A DNA stretch of 64,000 bases from Leptolyngbya sp. SIOISBB (GTDB lineage Bacteria; Cyanobacteriota; Cyanobacteriia; Phormidesmidales; Phormidesmidaceae): assembly GCA_010671905.1 (NCBI GenBank), contig JAAHII010000001.1:7030026-7094025 (forward strand). Reading direction: 5' to 3'. Each line of letters starts with the position of its first letter. The stretch's first letter is position 1. Both the position numbers and the translations under genes were made by a program. The notes beneath the pieces are model-generated. The model had not been told where the DNA came from and ran no database searches. It worked only from the letters and a program-made list of their open reading frames with translations. Positions 14,665 through 24,517 of the stretch are shown here, in pieces.

Positions 14665-17409
14665 CTAAGACGTTGCGGTTTCCTGCCACGCGGTGATGAC
14701 GCGCTCTAAGGATTCGCCGGATTGAATCGAGCGGGCTAGTAATTGCGCAAATACCGCCAGGCCCTTAACGGGGTTATGCGGATAGAACGCCAGCACCTGC
14801 GTGCGCCCGCGTTGCTCATGGGGATTGTTGGCCGCCAGTGCTAGCAAAACGATTGAGGGGTAAAAGCGACAGCGGGTGTAAGTTCCGCCTTCTACCACGA
14901 GCCAGTTGCTATACAGCCCCTGGGGGTTCGGCAGGAAGCTCGCCGCCGCATTCTCATTGACAACCGCTTCTGAGATATTCAGATGGCGGACAAACCCTGC
15001 AACCGCCGTACACTGGATGCGACCAATTAATTTGATGCTGAGGTTCTGCATAATTTGCGGGCCGGCCACGGACTCCGCAATCGTATTGGGGTCTTGGCCA
15101 GAGACTACGACCCGGATACCCGCCTTACCGCCATTGGCGCATAGTCGCCCGACCATGCGACTAACCGCATCGAACTGCATGAGAATTGGCGCTTCATCCA
15201 GAAAGAAGAGGCTGGCATCATAGGAAAGCGATCGCTGCAAGGCCATGATATTGGCGCTCAGTGCCATCACTGCCATCTCAGTTTCATCACTCAAATTGGT
15301 AAGTGCGAACACCACCAAAGCGGCATCACTTTGAATAGTGCTGGGCCGGGAGATGGCGCGACCGACACCGGGGTTGACGAGCCAGCTCCTCAGCCGCAGA
15401 CGGCAATAGTCCAGGGACTTTTGCGCCGCCTGATCCGATAAGCTGAGGACATCCGGCTCCAGAAGGGCGACAAAGTCATGCAAGGTCGGCATACTTTGCC
15501 ATGCTGCTGAGCCGATACCCGCGTGGTGGGCCTTACGGAAGCGATCAGCGATGCAGGCATCTTGCACAAAGGCTCCTTGAGTCATCTGCAAGATGGCTTT
15601 AATCCCATCCCTGCTCCCTGGTAATTGAGGACTTGGCGTATCACCGCAGACCATAAGCAGTAGCACCAATAACTGGTTGCTGAGATATTGGGCCAGCCGT
15701 TCCTCTTGCTGAGCCGCCGAGAACCGGCTCAGGTCTGGGATATCGAGAATGTTGACCGCCTCTTTTGACACATCGAAATAAGCCCCGCCGACTAACGCCG
15801 TAAAGTCAGTGAACGTTGAGGTGCCATCCGGTTTTGGGTAATCAACCACCGTGGCCGGTAAGCCCTTGGCCACGGCGTTGAGCACGATCGCGGCAGCCAA
15901 TAACGATTTACCAGAGCGAGTCTGACCGAATATCCCGGCATGGCGCGCACCGTCGAGCGGATGCGGGTCCGTGCAGTTGAGATAGATGGGGCAACTTCCC
16001 TCTTCCGTAATGAGTTCAAGCCCGCCCTGGTCCTGGGGACGGGGTTTAACAATCGGGATAAACCCCGGCGCTTCCGAGGCGAAAACCGTCAAGCGCTGGT
16101 CAAACGGCGCATAATGCAACACTGGCTTAGTTGTAATCGCCAGCGTCTGTAAAAAGCTCTCATGAGCCAGGTGCTTCTCCCGCGCCATCCACGGCAGGTG
16201 ACTGATCAAGCGATTGCAGGCAATATTGAGAGCTTTTGGACTAGAACTCTCGACAAGGGCGGTACAGCCGACTTTGAGTGTTGTCTGGCCAGTATGCAGG
16301 TTGCGCTGGGCTTCGATGCTCGCATCGGCCACCATTTCCGCTTTAACGTCAGTGGCATTTTGCTCCCCCGCCCGGTCATAGCTGGTAATGGCTTGGCGGT
16401 TTAACACTTGCAGCGTTGTCTGCTGAACTTTGGTGTTGGTTGCCGTGAGTTCAACAAACAGGTCCGTGTTGACCACATCAGGCTGCGCGATCGCAGTAAA
16501 CATAGAGCGTAGTTGGTGCTTCCCGTTTTCCCAGCCTTTGGGCTTGTCACACATCGTGACTGCGCCGAGACAGCTGTCATTGATGCGGACATGGTCTTCA
16601 TAGGGGATGGGCAGCCCCTGCATGATGAGCCGGGTTGCTGGCGACCGCTGACTGGTTACTCGTTCTGTTACCCCGGTCTCATTGACATAGAGACAGTGTT
16701 CTAGGGGCGTCGAGTCAGTTTGAAAGCGACGGCATAGGAGATGCCAGAATTGCTCAGCCGAGAGTGGCTGCACGTTCAAGCCCATTTGGCCAAATACATT
16801 CAGCCAGGTTTGATATCCCTCAAAGTATGCTGAATGCAGAAGTCCCTCTAGGCTCTCAGCCTGGATTGCTGCGGTATCTGGGTGCAAACGCTGCATCCAG
16901 TTGCTGATACTATCGAGCGCCTGCTCCATATGTCCCTCGTTTTGGCTGTTCCTATCCAAAGACCAGCTGCTATAGAGGTAGAGATCGAGCTGCTGCCGCT
17001 GCCCTAGTCGGGAGAGCTGCTGCACACGCGCCTTATCGCTGTAGAGACTGAGCTTAATGATCTCGTTGTCAGTCCCAGCAGCCTGCTTGCTGAACTTAGC
17101 CTGACGAGCACGGTCATCGGCATATTTTGCCAAGTGAAAAGTCAACCGCTCGCCCTGGGGCAGAGCGCTGAAACCCTGTTCTAACCGTTTGACCAGGGTT
17201 TCAGCCGTGGCTTCATCCATTTCACTGTGGAAGCCATTGGTCTGAAAGCCAAAGATGATTTGACGGCGATCTCGACGGCGATTCGCGCTGATCAGCAACG
17301 ACCCTGGCGTCTGGTTATCGAGGTTGTATTGAACCGGGACAAAGTCGATCTTGTTTTCCAAAGCATCACCGCGTGTGGCGGGCTTTGGTGGTCTGTATTG
17401 TTGTGTCAT
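14665..17409 (-). CDS. virB4: VirB4-family type IV secretion ATPase
   Basis: This 914-residue ATPase powers pilus assembly and substrate translocation. The C-terminal RecA-like half has Walker A FGQTRSGKSLL near residues 490-500 and Walker B LFFLDEAP near 730. A late GIRVVVSGQDPNTIAES segment corresponds to the usual 'SQ.P' region of VirB4/TraC. The N-terminal half (CagE/TrbE-type) is more divergent. Its start overlaps the VirB3-like gene by 44 bases, as in many VirB3-VirB4 pairs. Length is typical (about 800-900 residues). It is the best-conserved marker showing that this operon is a type IV secretion system. Confidence 0.92.
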   Translation of the reverse strand: MTQQYRPPKPATRGDALENKIDFVPVQYNLDNQTPGSLLISANRRRDRRQIIFGFQTNGFHSEMDEATAETLVKRLEQGFSALPQGERLTFHLAKYADDRARQAKFSKQAAGTDNEIIKLSLYSDKARVQQLSRLGQRQQLDLYLYSSWSLDRNSQNEGHMEQALDSISNWMQRLHPDTAAIQAESLEGLLHSAYFEGYQTWLNVFGQMGLNVQPLSAEQFWHLLCRRFQTDSTPLEHCLYVNETGVTERVTSQRSPATRLIMQGLPIPYEDHVRINDSCLGAVTMCDKPKGWENGKHQLRSMFTAIAQPDVVNTDLFVELTATNTKVQQTTLQVLNRQAITSYDRAGEQNATDVKAEMVADASIEAQRNLHTGQTTLKVGCTALVESSSPKALNIACNRLISHLPWMAREKHLAHESFLQTLAITTKPVLHYAPFDQRLTVFASEAPGFIPIVKPRPQDQGGLELITEEGSCPIYLNCTDPHPLDGARHAGIFGQTRSGKSLLAAAIVLNAVAKGLPATVVDYPKPDGTSTFTDFTALVGGAYFDVSKEAVNILDIPDLSRFSAAQQEERLAQYLSNQLLVLLLMVCGDTPSPQLPGSRDGIKAILQMTQGAFVQDACIADRFRKAHHAGIGSAAWQSMPTLHDFVALLEPDVLSLSDQAAQKSLDYCRLRLRSWLVNPGVGRAISRPSTIQSDAALVVFALTNLSDETEMAVMALSANIMALQRSLSYDASLFFLDEAPILMQFDAVSRMVGRLCANGGKAGIRVVVSGQDPNTIAESVAGPQIMQNLSIKLIGRIQCTAVAGFVRHLNISEAVVNENAAASFLPNPQGLYSNWLVVEGGTYTRCRFYPSIVLLALAANNPHEQRGRTQVLAFYPHNPVKGLAVFAQLLARSIQSGESLERVITAWQETATS

Positions 17410-17698
17410 TGGTTAAAGTCCATCTTGTGTGGGGCTGTGCGCCGCGTATCCAGCGCGGTTTGAACCAGCGTGAAAAACGGCTGATGAAACGGAAGCTGTT
17501 GCCGCCAGTGGTGAGCCACCAGGTTGCCAGCAGAAACATGCCGAGGAAAAAAGCCTGCATCAGCGTCAGGCCGAAAACGGCGTAACCGAAATAAGCGATG
17601 CCAGCTGCGATCAGCAACGGCAGGAGCAAATGAGCTGGAAACGGGCCTAATCTTGGGTGTTGGCCTAGGGCCGTGTTGACGGATTTGAATTTAGTCAT
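17366..17698 (-). CDS. VirB3-like inner-membrane protein
   Basis: This 110-residue protein has two adjacent TM helices (AHLLLPLLIAAGIAYFGYAVFG and LMQAFFLGMFLLATWWLT) between short soluble ends. This is the pattern of VirB3, which partners VirB4 at the inner membrane. Its 3' end overlaps the start of the VirB4 gene by 44 bases. The C-terminal tail is rich in Arg, Trp and Thr. The identification rests on size, topology and position. Confidence 0.72.
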   Translation of the reverse strand: MTKFKSVNTALGQHPRLGPFPAHLLLPLLIAAGIAYFGYAVFGLTLMQAFFLGMFLLATWWLTTGGNSFRFISRFSRWFKPRWIRGAQPHTRWTLTNDTTIQTTKARHTR

Positions 17699-17732
17699 GG
17701 CGAAGGCGGCTCTGACGCCGCAGTAATGAACA

Positions 17733-18311
17733 TCAGCCGATGATGATGGCGGTCAACACATCGCCGAGCGCGACCACAACCACAACCACGGCTGGGCTAC
17801 GGGCGACGGACAACCAGTCCTCGCCCTGTTGGAAAGCCCGTAGCACGCCAATCAGCGCGATGCCGACATAGATGATGAAAATGCCGCGCAGGGCATTAAA
17901 CAGCAGTGGAATGGCCGTTGTGGCTTGCGGAAAGCTGCTTTGAAAGAAATCTTCCGCTGCCCTATAGAACTGGGCAGAGGCAGGCAGGCAGAACGTTAAG
18001 ACCAGAAAGACAAGAGCGATCAAGCTGACAGCGAGTACACGTCCGCGTTTGCTGCCATGAGTGAGGAATACTGACGGCTCTCGCCAGAGCGCACAGGAAT
18101 AGTAGATGACCGTTGCAAGGTGAACGATCGCCTGCAACAGCGGTGTCATCCAGCTAAAACTAGCGATTACTAAATGCACAGTACTAAACAGCACCAATCC
18201 GAAAGCAAAGTGCTGTAAGAGCTTTGGTTCCCGATCTGCTGGCGACGCGATCTCCAGGGCAGCGCTGGACGCCAATGGTGTTAACAGTCGTAACTGGGTT
18301 GATTTTTTCAT
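17733..18311 (-). CDS. VirB2-like pilin candidate / polytopic first protein of transfer operon
   Basis: This 192-residue protein starts at an ATG at 18311. It has about five hydrophobic segments. The C-terminal part resembles a VirB2/TrbC pilin: an 'LPASAQF' segment that could be a leader-peptidase site near residue 110, then two TM helices (LRGIFIIYVGIALIGVL and AVVVVVVALGDVLTAIIIG) with a short charged loop. The N-terminal ~100 residues have their own TM helices, which pilins usually lack, so this may be a fused or unusual form. It precedes the VirB3-like gene, the expected VirB2 place. A longer frame starting at 18443 exists but lacks a convincing start. Confidence 0.6.
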   Translation of the reverse strand: MKKSTQLRLLTPLASSAALEIASPADREPKLLQHFAFGLVLFSTVHLVIASFSWMTPLLQAIVHLATVIYYSCALWREPSVFLTHGSKRGRVLAVSLIALVFLVLTFCLPASAQFYRAAEDFFQSSFPQATTAIPLLFNALRGIFIIYVGIALIGVLRAFQQGEDWLSVARSPAVVVVVVALGDVLTAIIIG

Positions 18312-19658
18312 GATTCTTGTGGAATGAAATAGTTGATCAAGCAGCAGAAAATCGACTTTCAGAGAGCAGGAAAAATACCTTTGATACCAGAAAACATCAA
18401 AGAATAGCCTGCTCGATCTGAAATAAGGGAAGCGAGATTGCACTCAAAAAGGAAGCTTTAAGAGCAGAATCAGATTAAATTTTCTTCAAGGAAAATAGTT
18501 AGAAAAAGGAGCGGATTTTGGTCTGGCCGCTCCTACCGGTTTTCTGTGAACGCGGGCTTTAGTGTCCCCGTTAATCCGATTCTAAATCTTTTTAAAGTCT
18601 TTGCCAGTACTGCATCAAGCGATAAATGAAAATTTGTTCCGTGGAATTCCACGGAACAAATTTGAAAAAGCAGAAAACGGCTTAAAGTCTTTCCAGAAAA
18701 CACTTTGAGTCATTTAATTAATTTATGTAAAGACAGAATTCCTTCCTCGATTCGATGAATCGACTTCTAACTTATGAGGTGTTAGTGAGTGAGGTGAAAA
18801 GAGCGAAAAATCCAGGTTTGGAAAATATATGGAAGATATTTCTACAGATTCTTTGTTTTCTTGTTAATAGTTTTGGTTGTGCTCTGACGAAGATTTATGC
18901 CAGTAGAGATCTGCTCAACGCACTTAGGGGAATTATGAGTCGATAGTCACGAAATTTTGTCTGTATTACTCGTTTTTACGGCGATATGACCTGACACCCT
19001 GACACCATTAGGGATGGAAAAAGATCATTATGAGTTTGATGCAAGCTATGCGCGGGAGTTGTCCGCGTCATCGCTAGGAACAGAATTGCAGCATGGCTTA
19101 ACGCTGAAGGGATTACCCACAAATCTTTTTACTCTAATCGTCGCGCCAATATGACACTTAGTAAGAGGATGTTTGGGACTTCACCCGAGGTATCAAATTA
19201 GGCTAAGCGCCCCACCATACTCCGAATCATCGTGAGGTAAATGAACGTCACTGGTTTCCGGCAAGACCTCATAATCTTTGCTCAGGTGTCGATAGCGATT
19301 AGATCACCCAGAAGCACTTTCCACCTTTCCACCTTCCACCGCTTTTTCAGTAAGATAAATCCTTACGCAGCTTCTGGCCGGAGGACGATCCAAGTCACCC
19401 AGCGCAGGGTATCTATGACCCATTAGTAAAACGGGACACCGTCTAGCTGCCATCAACCCAGACAGTATTGACCCGGCACACAGTTTGCCTCGCCTCATCT
19501 GTTGCACTTGTTTCAGCACCTATACATAGCGACTACGCAAGTATCCTACTGGGGTATCTGGAAGTATTAGCAGTACAACGTAGGGTCTGCATTAAACAAC
19601 TCTGCATCACAAAAAAAGCATCCGCTAAGCTGGTTAGGACATTTCACTTACTAGTGCT
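18312..19658. other. Long intergenic region upstream of transfer operon and NB-ARC gene
   Basis: About 1.3 kb without a convincing gene. It should contain the promoter of the minus-strand transfer operon. It holds a perfect 34-base palindrome (18630-18663, listed separately), a short direct repeat CCTGACACCCTGACACC near 18989, and a run of CTTTCCACC-like repeats at 19317-19340. Short open frames at 18755-18946 and 19241-19426 lack ribosome-binding sites and recognisable content. Base composition is more AT-rich than the transfer genes. Confidence 0.5.
18630..18663. promoter_or_regulatory. Perfect 34-base palindrome upstream of the transfer operon
   Basis: Two uninterrupted 17-base arms (AAATTTGTTCCGTGGAA and its complement) meet without a spacer. 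The site lies 319 bases upstream of the first transfer gene. There is no T-run after it and no gene ends near it, so it is unlikely to be a terminator. The symmetry suits a dimeric regulator of the transfer operon. Which protein binds it is unknown. Confidence 0.55.
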
Positions 19659-21071
19659 ATGACGGTTGTCGCTGAGCCCCCTTTACCCAGAACTCTTGTT
19701 AAGCTCCATGATCGACTTACTAAAGGGGAATCCCCTAACTTGGTTGAAATGCAAATGGAACGTGCCGGGTGTGGAAAACAAGCCATGCTTGTAAGAACAA
19801 TTAATAATGATTCTAATAACAATAGAAAATATCAAGATGGAGACGTGTCTAGACCAGTAAGGAACACAAGCAAGGCAACCTTAAATAAATTCGTCCGTGG
19901 TTCAGAGGCTGTCTCCTACGAAATTGCTCGCCAATTTTGCGTCTATATTTGGCCTGATGAGTGGCGTCCAGAGCACTGGTATGAATGGCTGACGACTGAA
20001 GTTGACAAAAAAATTGAAACTGGAAAACCAAGTAACACCCCTCACAGTGGCGTTGTCAAATTTATTGGGCGTGAACCTGAGTTGGAGCAACTACATGCTC
20101 AGTTACAACAGAGTGGCCTGGTCGCTATTTCTGCGTTAGAAGGTATGGGAGGGGTTGGAAAAACAGAACTAGCAATTCAATACTCTCAAAGATACGCCTC
20201 ATTATACGAGGGAGGAATCTGTTGGTTACATGCCAGAGAATTTAATGTAGGTACACAGATAGTTGGTTTTACTCAATCCTACTTAAATCTTAAGATTCCG
20301 GAAGGCTTAGAATTTTCCACTCAAGTAGCTTTTTGTTGGCGTAACTGGGAAAAAGGTAATGTTCTTTTGGTGTTCGATGATGTGGTCAACTATAGACAAG
20401 ATGTTGAGCCCTATTTGCCTCCATCTTCATCTAGTAGATTTAAGGTTCTGATTACAACTAGATTGAAATTTGGCCCTCCTATTCAGTCAATTCCTTTAGA
20501 CATTTTTTCTCCTAGTCAGTCATTAGATTTATTGACAACTTTTATTGGCGAAGAACGAATTCAGCGAGAGCCGGATGTTGCTAGAACACTTTGTAAATGG
20601 CTAGGATATTTGCCTCTTGGCATTGAGTTGACGGGTCGATATTTAATTACACGTGATGACTTATCAATTTCTACATTATTATTTCGGTTACAAGAGAAGG
20701 CTAAAAAGCGAGAGGCTATCAAGCATAACGCACTTCAATTAGATGAAAAGATAGGGACGTCCACCGCTCGAAGAGGAGTGGAAGCTGCATTTGATTTAAG
20801 CTGGGATGAATTAGATGACCATAGTCGACATCTAGGTCAGCTGATGAGCTTATTTGCACAGGCACCCATCCCATGGAATTTAGCAGAGGAGACCGAGAAA
20901 AAATATTGTAATAATACTGAGATAAACAAGGAATTTGATATTGAAGAATTTGAAGATGCTAGAGCTAAATTAATAGATTTTCATCTTCTTAATATTTCTC
21001 AGCAGGAGGAGAATACATATCGCTTGCACCCTTTAATTCGAGAGTTTTTCAGGAGTAAATTAGAGGCATAA
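19659..21071 (+). CDS. NB-ARC STAND ATPase with N-terminal helix-turn-helix-like region
   Basis: This 470-residue NLR-type switch protein has an N-terminal region ending in a helix-turn-helix-like stretch (SKATLNKFVRGSEAVSYEIA, about residues 70-90) of the kind that begins many cyanobacterial NB-ARC proteins. The NB-ARC domain follows, with Walker A GMGGVGKT (162-169), Walker B VLLVFDDV (235-242), a sensor VLITTR (263-268) and LPLGIEL (GLPL motif, ~330). The protein ends in a winged-helix part (LHPLIREFFRSKLEA). The TPR gene begins one base after the stop. Such ATPases sense invaders and oligomerise. A single extra G at 21065-21066 could have split one NB-ARC-TPR protein into two. No toxic effector domain is visible. 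Confidence 0.85.
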   Translation: MTVVAEPPLPRTLVKLHDRLTKGESPNLVEMQMERAGCGKQAMLVRTINNDSNNNRKYQDGDVSRPVRNTSKATLNKFVRGSEAVSYEIARQFCVYIWPDEWRPEHWYEWLTTEVDKKIETGKPSNTPHSGVVKFIGREPELEQLHAQLQQSGLVAISALEGMGGVGKTELAIQYSQRYASLYEGGICWLHAREFNVGTQIVGFTQSYLNLKIPEGLEFSTQVAFCWRNWEKGNVLLVFDDVVNYRQDVEPYLPPSSSSRFKVLITTRLKFGPPIQSIPLDIFSPSQSLDLLTTFIGEERIQREPDVARTLCKWLGYLPLGIELTGRYLITRDDLSISTLLFRLQEKAKKREAIKHNALQLDEKIGTSTARRGVEAAFDLSWDELDDHSRHLGQLMSLFAQAPIPWNLAEETEKKYCNNTEINKEFDIEEFEDARAKLIDFHLLNISQQEENTYRLHPLIREFFRSKLEA

Positions 21072-21072
21072 A

Positions 21073-22558
21073 ATGACATCGAAAGCTAATATTGCTCAAA
21101 GCGTTGAAGCAAGACATTTAAAGAATGCTGTTTGCAGTGTCGTGGCAGATTTTGCCGAAAAGATACCAGCAAGATTTAACCAGCAAGACAAGCTGCGATT
21201 TTCTCCGGTAATACCACATATGGTAGAAGTTGCTGTTAAATTACAAGACTTCCTAGCTAATGATGAACTGGTCGTTCCTTATTTAGGCTTAGGAAGGTTT
21301 TATTATGGACAAGGAGCTTATGCCGAGGCGGAACCTTGGTTGACTCAATGTTGTTCAATAAGTCAAGATCGATTAGGAGATAATCACCTGGACGTAGCGG
21401 TCAGTCTCAATGAATTAGCGAACTTATATCTTGATCAGGGTCGCTTTAATGATGCTGAACTGCTTTATCAGAAAGCACTCGCAATTTCAAAGCGACTAGA
21501 TTCTGAGCATTACCGTAACGCAGAGTTTTTAAATAATTTAGGAACTCTATTTTTATTTAAGGGACAATATGCTGAAGCAGAAGCAACACTGTTAGATGCA
21601 TTGGAAATCCGCAAGCAACAGTTGGGACTAGATCACCTCGAAACAGCAGAAAGTCTTAACAACTTGGCAAATCTCTATAGTCAGCAAGCTCGATATGAAG
21701 AAGCGGAAAGCTTATCCCGTCAGGCTTTGGAGATCTATGAGAAATGTCTGGAAATTGATCACCCCGACGTAGCTACGAGTCTGAATAATCTAGGAGAAAT
21801 CTGCCGCTCAGCGGGGAAACTGGATGAGGCAAAAACACTTTTCGAGAGGGCGTTATCTATTAGAGAGAATCAATTAGGAAAAGAACATCCTCATGTAGCT
21901 TTGAGTTTCAATAATCTTGCGAATCTTCATTTTGGGAAAGGAAACTACAGTGAATCGGAACATTATTACCAGAAGTCTTTAGAGGCTTGGGAACAACAAC
22001 TAGGACCCGATCACCCTTATGTAGCTCTTGCTCTTCATAATCTTGCTACACTTTACTACACCCAGAAGAAATATGATGAATCTGAACCCAATTATCAAAA
22101 AAGCCATATTAATTTGGAAGCAGCATTTGGGAGAAAAGCATCAAGATGTTTTAGATGCACAAAGAGGTTTAGCCAATCTTTACCGAGATCAAGAGCGTTT
22201 CCTTGAATCGGAAAATCTCTATGGTCAGCTGCTGTTAGATTATGGGGAATTGCCAAACTCTGAAAATGACATTGCAATAACCCTCAATAATATGGGGCTA
22301 CTTTTCTTAAAAAAAAGCGAACATGAGAAGGCAGAAGAACACTTTAGAAGGGCTATAGAGATTTGGAAGAAATTATTTGGGAATACACATTTTTATGTGG
22401 GAAATGGATTGAAAAATCTAGCAATGGCGTATGCAGTGAGAAAAGACAATAAAACTGCTAAAAATTTGTATTTAGAAGCCTTGGAATACTTAGAGAATGG
22501 CCTTGGTAGTACACATCGTTGGACTGTTGATTGCAGGGAGAAATTAGAGCAGCTTTGA
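21073..22558 (+). CDS. TPR-repeat protein, partner of the NB-ARC ATPase (frameshifted)
   Basis: Ten or so tetratricopeptide repeats of the 42-residue kinesin-light-chain type are visible (for example LNNLANLYSQQARYEEAESL and LNNLGEICRSAGKLDEAKTL). TPR stacks act as the sensing arm of STAND proteins. The first frame ends at 22206 in unrelated residues. The repeats go on in another frame if one A is removed from the A6 run at 22097-22102 (YQKAILIWKQHLGEKHQDV), to a TGA at 22556-22558, giving 494 residues. The gene starts one base after the NB-ARC stop. In related cyanobacterial proteins the NB-ARC and TPR parts are usually one chain. Confidence 0.85.
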
Positions 22559-22849
22559 TTTCTAATCATCATCATGAAGTGCTCTGACTTTAATAGTAAA
22601 GAAAGTGTTTTGGATTGAAAAATAAGAAACAGAGCTTGTTCTGAATTCTCTACTGATGAAACCATAAGACTTATAGCGGCCGGCAGATTTTGCATAATGT
22701 CAAGCGAGAGATAGGCGAGATCGCCAAGGGATAAACCTTTCGATTGGGTGAACACCCAAGAGAGAGTCAACCTGCTTAGCCGTCTTTTGAGAGTCACGAA
22801 AGAATGCAGGAATATTAATCAGCCAATTCTCTATTGTAAGTTTGCTAGG
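22559..22849. other. Intergenic region at the trailer end of CRISPR array 1
   Basis: This 291-base stretch follows the TPR gene and precedes the first repeat of array 1. In the transcribed orientation of the array it is the distal (trailer) side. I see no gene. It contains a few direct repeats of GAGAG and an AT-rich part. Nothing resembles the leaders found on the other side of arrays 1 and 2. Confidence 0.4.
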
Positions 22850-23993
22850 GTTTCCGTCCCCTTGCGGGGAATGGTTTAGGAAAGTGCTTTGAGTATTGAT
22901 GTTCAGTTTGAGAGGGTTGGTTGAGTTTCCGTCCCCTTGCGGGGAATGGTTTAGGAAAGTTTCGTGTCCATTAACGTACACTAGCCCCGTTTTTAAGCGG
23001 GTTTCCGTCCCCTTGCGGGGAATGGTTTAGGAAAGACGTATATTGAGGAAACTCATCATGGAAGATGGCGTGTTTCCGTCCCCTTGCGGGGAATGGTTTA
23101 GGAAAGAGGTGCTATGAAGGTTAGCTACAGCAATGAAATTTACTGTTTCCGTCCCCTTGCGGGGAATGGTTTAGGAAAGCTTGGTGGCCTTGAGGGTATC
23201 GATGCTGCTACTGGTGGTGTCTAGTTTCCGTCCCCTTGCGGGGAATGGTTTAGGAAAGTGATGTTACTGTGCCGCCGGAGCTATTAGCATATGTTAGTGT
23301 TTCCGTCCCCTTGCGGGGAATGGTTTAGGAAAGGTTGATTGGATAGACATTAAAAGTGAAGTTTCTTGTTTCCGTCCCCTTGCGGGGAATGTTTTAGGAA
23401 AGTTAGTACCTGTTAGACGGATGACACTAGGGACTGTACTAGAGTTTCCGTCCCCTTGCGGGGGAATGTTTTAGGAAAGGTGCGGGCTTCATTACTATAG
23501 AATATGATCAAGATGGAGTTTCCGTCCCCTTGCGGGGAATGTTTTAGGAAAGGTGCGGGCTTCATTACTATAGAATATGATCAAGATGGAGTTTCCGTCC
23601 CCTTGCGGGGAATGTTTTAGGAAAGACCCATGGGGTTGGAAGATCGCAAATATCGACTACAACAAGTTTCCGTCCCCTTGCGGGGAATGTTTTAGGAAAG
23701 TTGCGTGATTTTGAAGTAGTCTATCAAGTTAATCATGGTTTCCGTCCCCTTGCGGGGAATGTTTTAGGAAAGCGGTATTACTGGTTGGGCTGGGTGCGTT
23801 CGCACTTGGCTTGTTTCCGTCCCCTTGCGGGGAATGTTTTAGGAAAGGCTTTATGGAGATGGTTTCCATGATTCGTTTAGGGAAAAGTTTCCGTCCCCTT
23901 GCGGGGAATGTTTTAGGAAAGCCCTGATGATCCTTCGTTCATGGAGGAAAATCTAGGTGTTTCCGTCCCCTTGCGGGGAATGTTTTAGGAAAG
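22850..23993 (-). CRISPR. CRISPR array 1: 16 repeats, 15 spacers
   Basis: Repeats of 35 bases start at 22850, 22925, 23001, 23072, 23145, 23224, 23299, 23368, 23444, 23518, 23591, 23666, 23738, 23813, 23887 and 23959; spacers are 36-45 bases. On the plus strand each begins GTTTCCGTCCCCTTGCGGGG. On the minus strand the repeat ends CCCCGCAAGGGGACGGAAAC, which matches the 3' end of array 3 repeats, so transcription is minus-strand with the leader on the right. The first seven repeats (distal) read GAATGGTTTAGG; the nine leader-proximal ones read GAATGTTTTAGG. The repeat at 23444 has one extra G. Spacers at 23480-23517 and 23553-23590 are identical. Confidence 0.98.
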
Positions 23994-24184
23994 AGCGTTG
24001 TTCAGAACACCCCTTCTAAGCGGATTTCAACCCTGGCAATCTCCATAGGTCAGAAACAACATGAAAATCACTCATTGAAAATCCTGAAAATGGGCAACAT
24101 TGATAGCTGAAACCCTTTCAGGGCAAGCTATCTCCATAGGTTAACGAGATTATTAGGTTTTCAAGGATCCGCTGACCTCTGGAG
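23994..24184 (-). promoter_or_regulatory. Leader of CRISPR array 1
   Basis: This AT-rich stretch lies between the array and cas2. It contains ATCTCCATAGGT twice, at 24039-24050 and 24130-24141, 91 bases apart, and GGTTTTCAAGGATC at 24156-24169. The same layout, with the same spacing, is present beside array 2. Together with the repeat orientation this marks the leader end, where new spacers would be added. Confidence 0.7.
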
Positions 24185-24517
24185 TCAGTGTATTTGTACC
24201 CAAACTACCTTACATCGAAGATAAAATCGACAAACCAGCGTTAAATAATATAAAAAATCTGGAGGGGGTTCTGGTCGCTCACTCCCCAGTGTCAATGTTT
24301 TTGGCAACGCATCGGCGGCAATCCAATAAAATCGAACGTTGTCTTCCTTCACCTCGATACGTTCCTGCACTTTTTGGAAAAGCATTTTCATTTCACCTAA
24401 GTTCAGAAAGCACTCGAAGACACTTTTTTGCACACGCCGTCCATAGCCTTCTAAAAACGTCGCTAGTTTGGTACGACGTTTGTTGTCGGGAATATCGTAG
24501 GTCACCAACACCAGCAT
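24185..24517 (-). CDS. cas2: CRISPR adaptation protein Cas2
   Basis: This 110-residue protein begins MLVLVTYDIPDNKRRTKLA, the ferredoxin-like first strand of Cas2 with the conserved aspartate (D8). It continues through QKSVFECFLNLGEMKML and ends its core at GSERPEPPPDF. Cas2 forms the dimer that bridges two Cas1 dimers during spacer integration. Its ATG overlaps the stop of RT-cas1 by one base (TAATG), so the two are coupled. The C-terminus is about 17 residues longer than usual, with a hydrophobic, cysteine-containing tail (TLVCRFYLRCKVVWVQIH) after the usual PPPDF end. Confidence 0.93.
   Translation of the reverse strand: MLVLVTYDIPDNKRRTKLATFLEGYGRRVQKSVFECFLNLGEMKMLFQKVQERIEVKEDNVRFYWIAADALPKTLTLGSERPEPPPDFLYYLTLVCRFYLRCKVVWVQIH

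Noticed and set aside
18755-18946. 63-residue frame upstream of the transfer operon
   Set aside because: No ribosome-binding site, no recognisable domain and AT-rich composition like the surrounding gap.
19241-19655. Short frames before the NB-ARC gene on both strands
   Set aside because: They lack start signals and protein-like composition.
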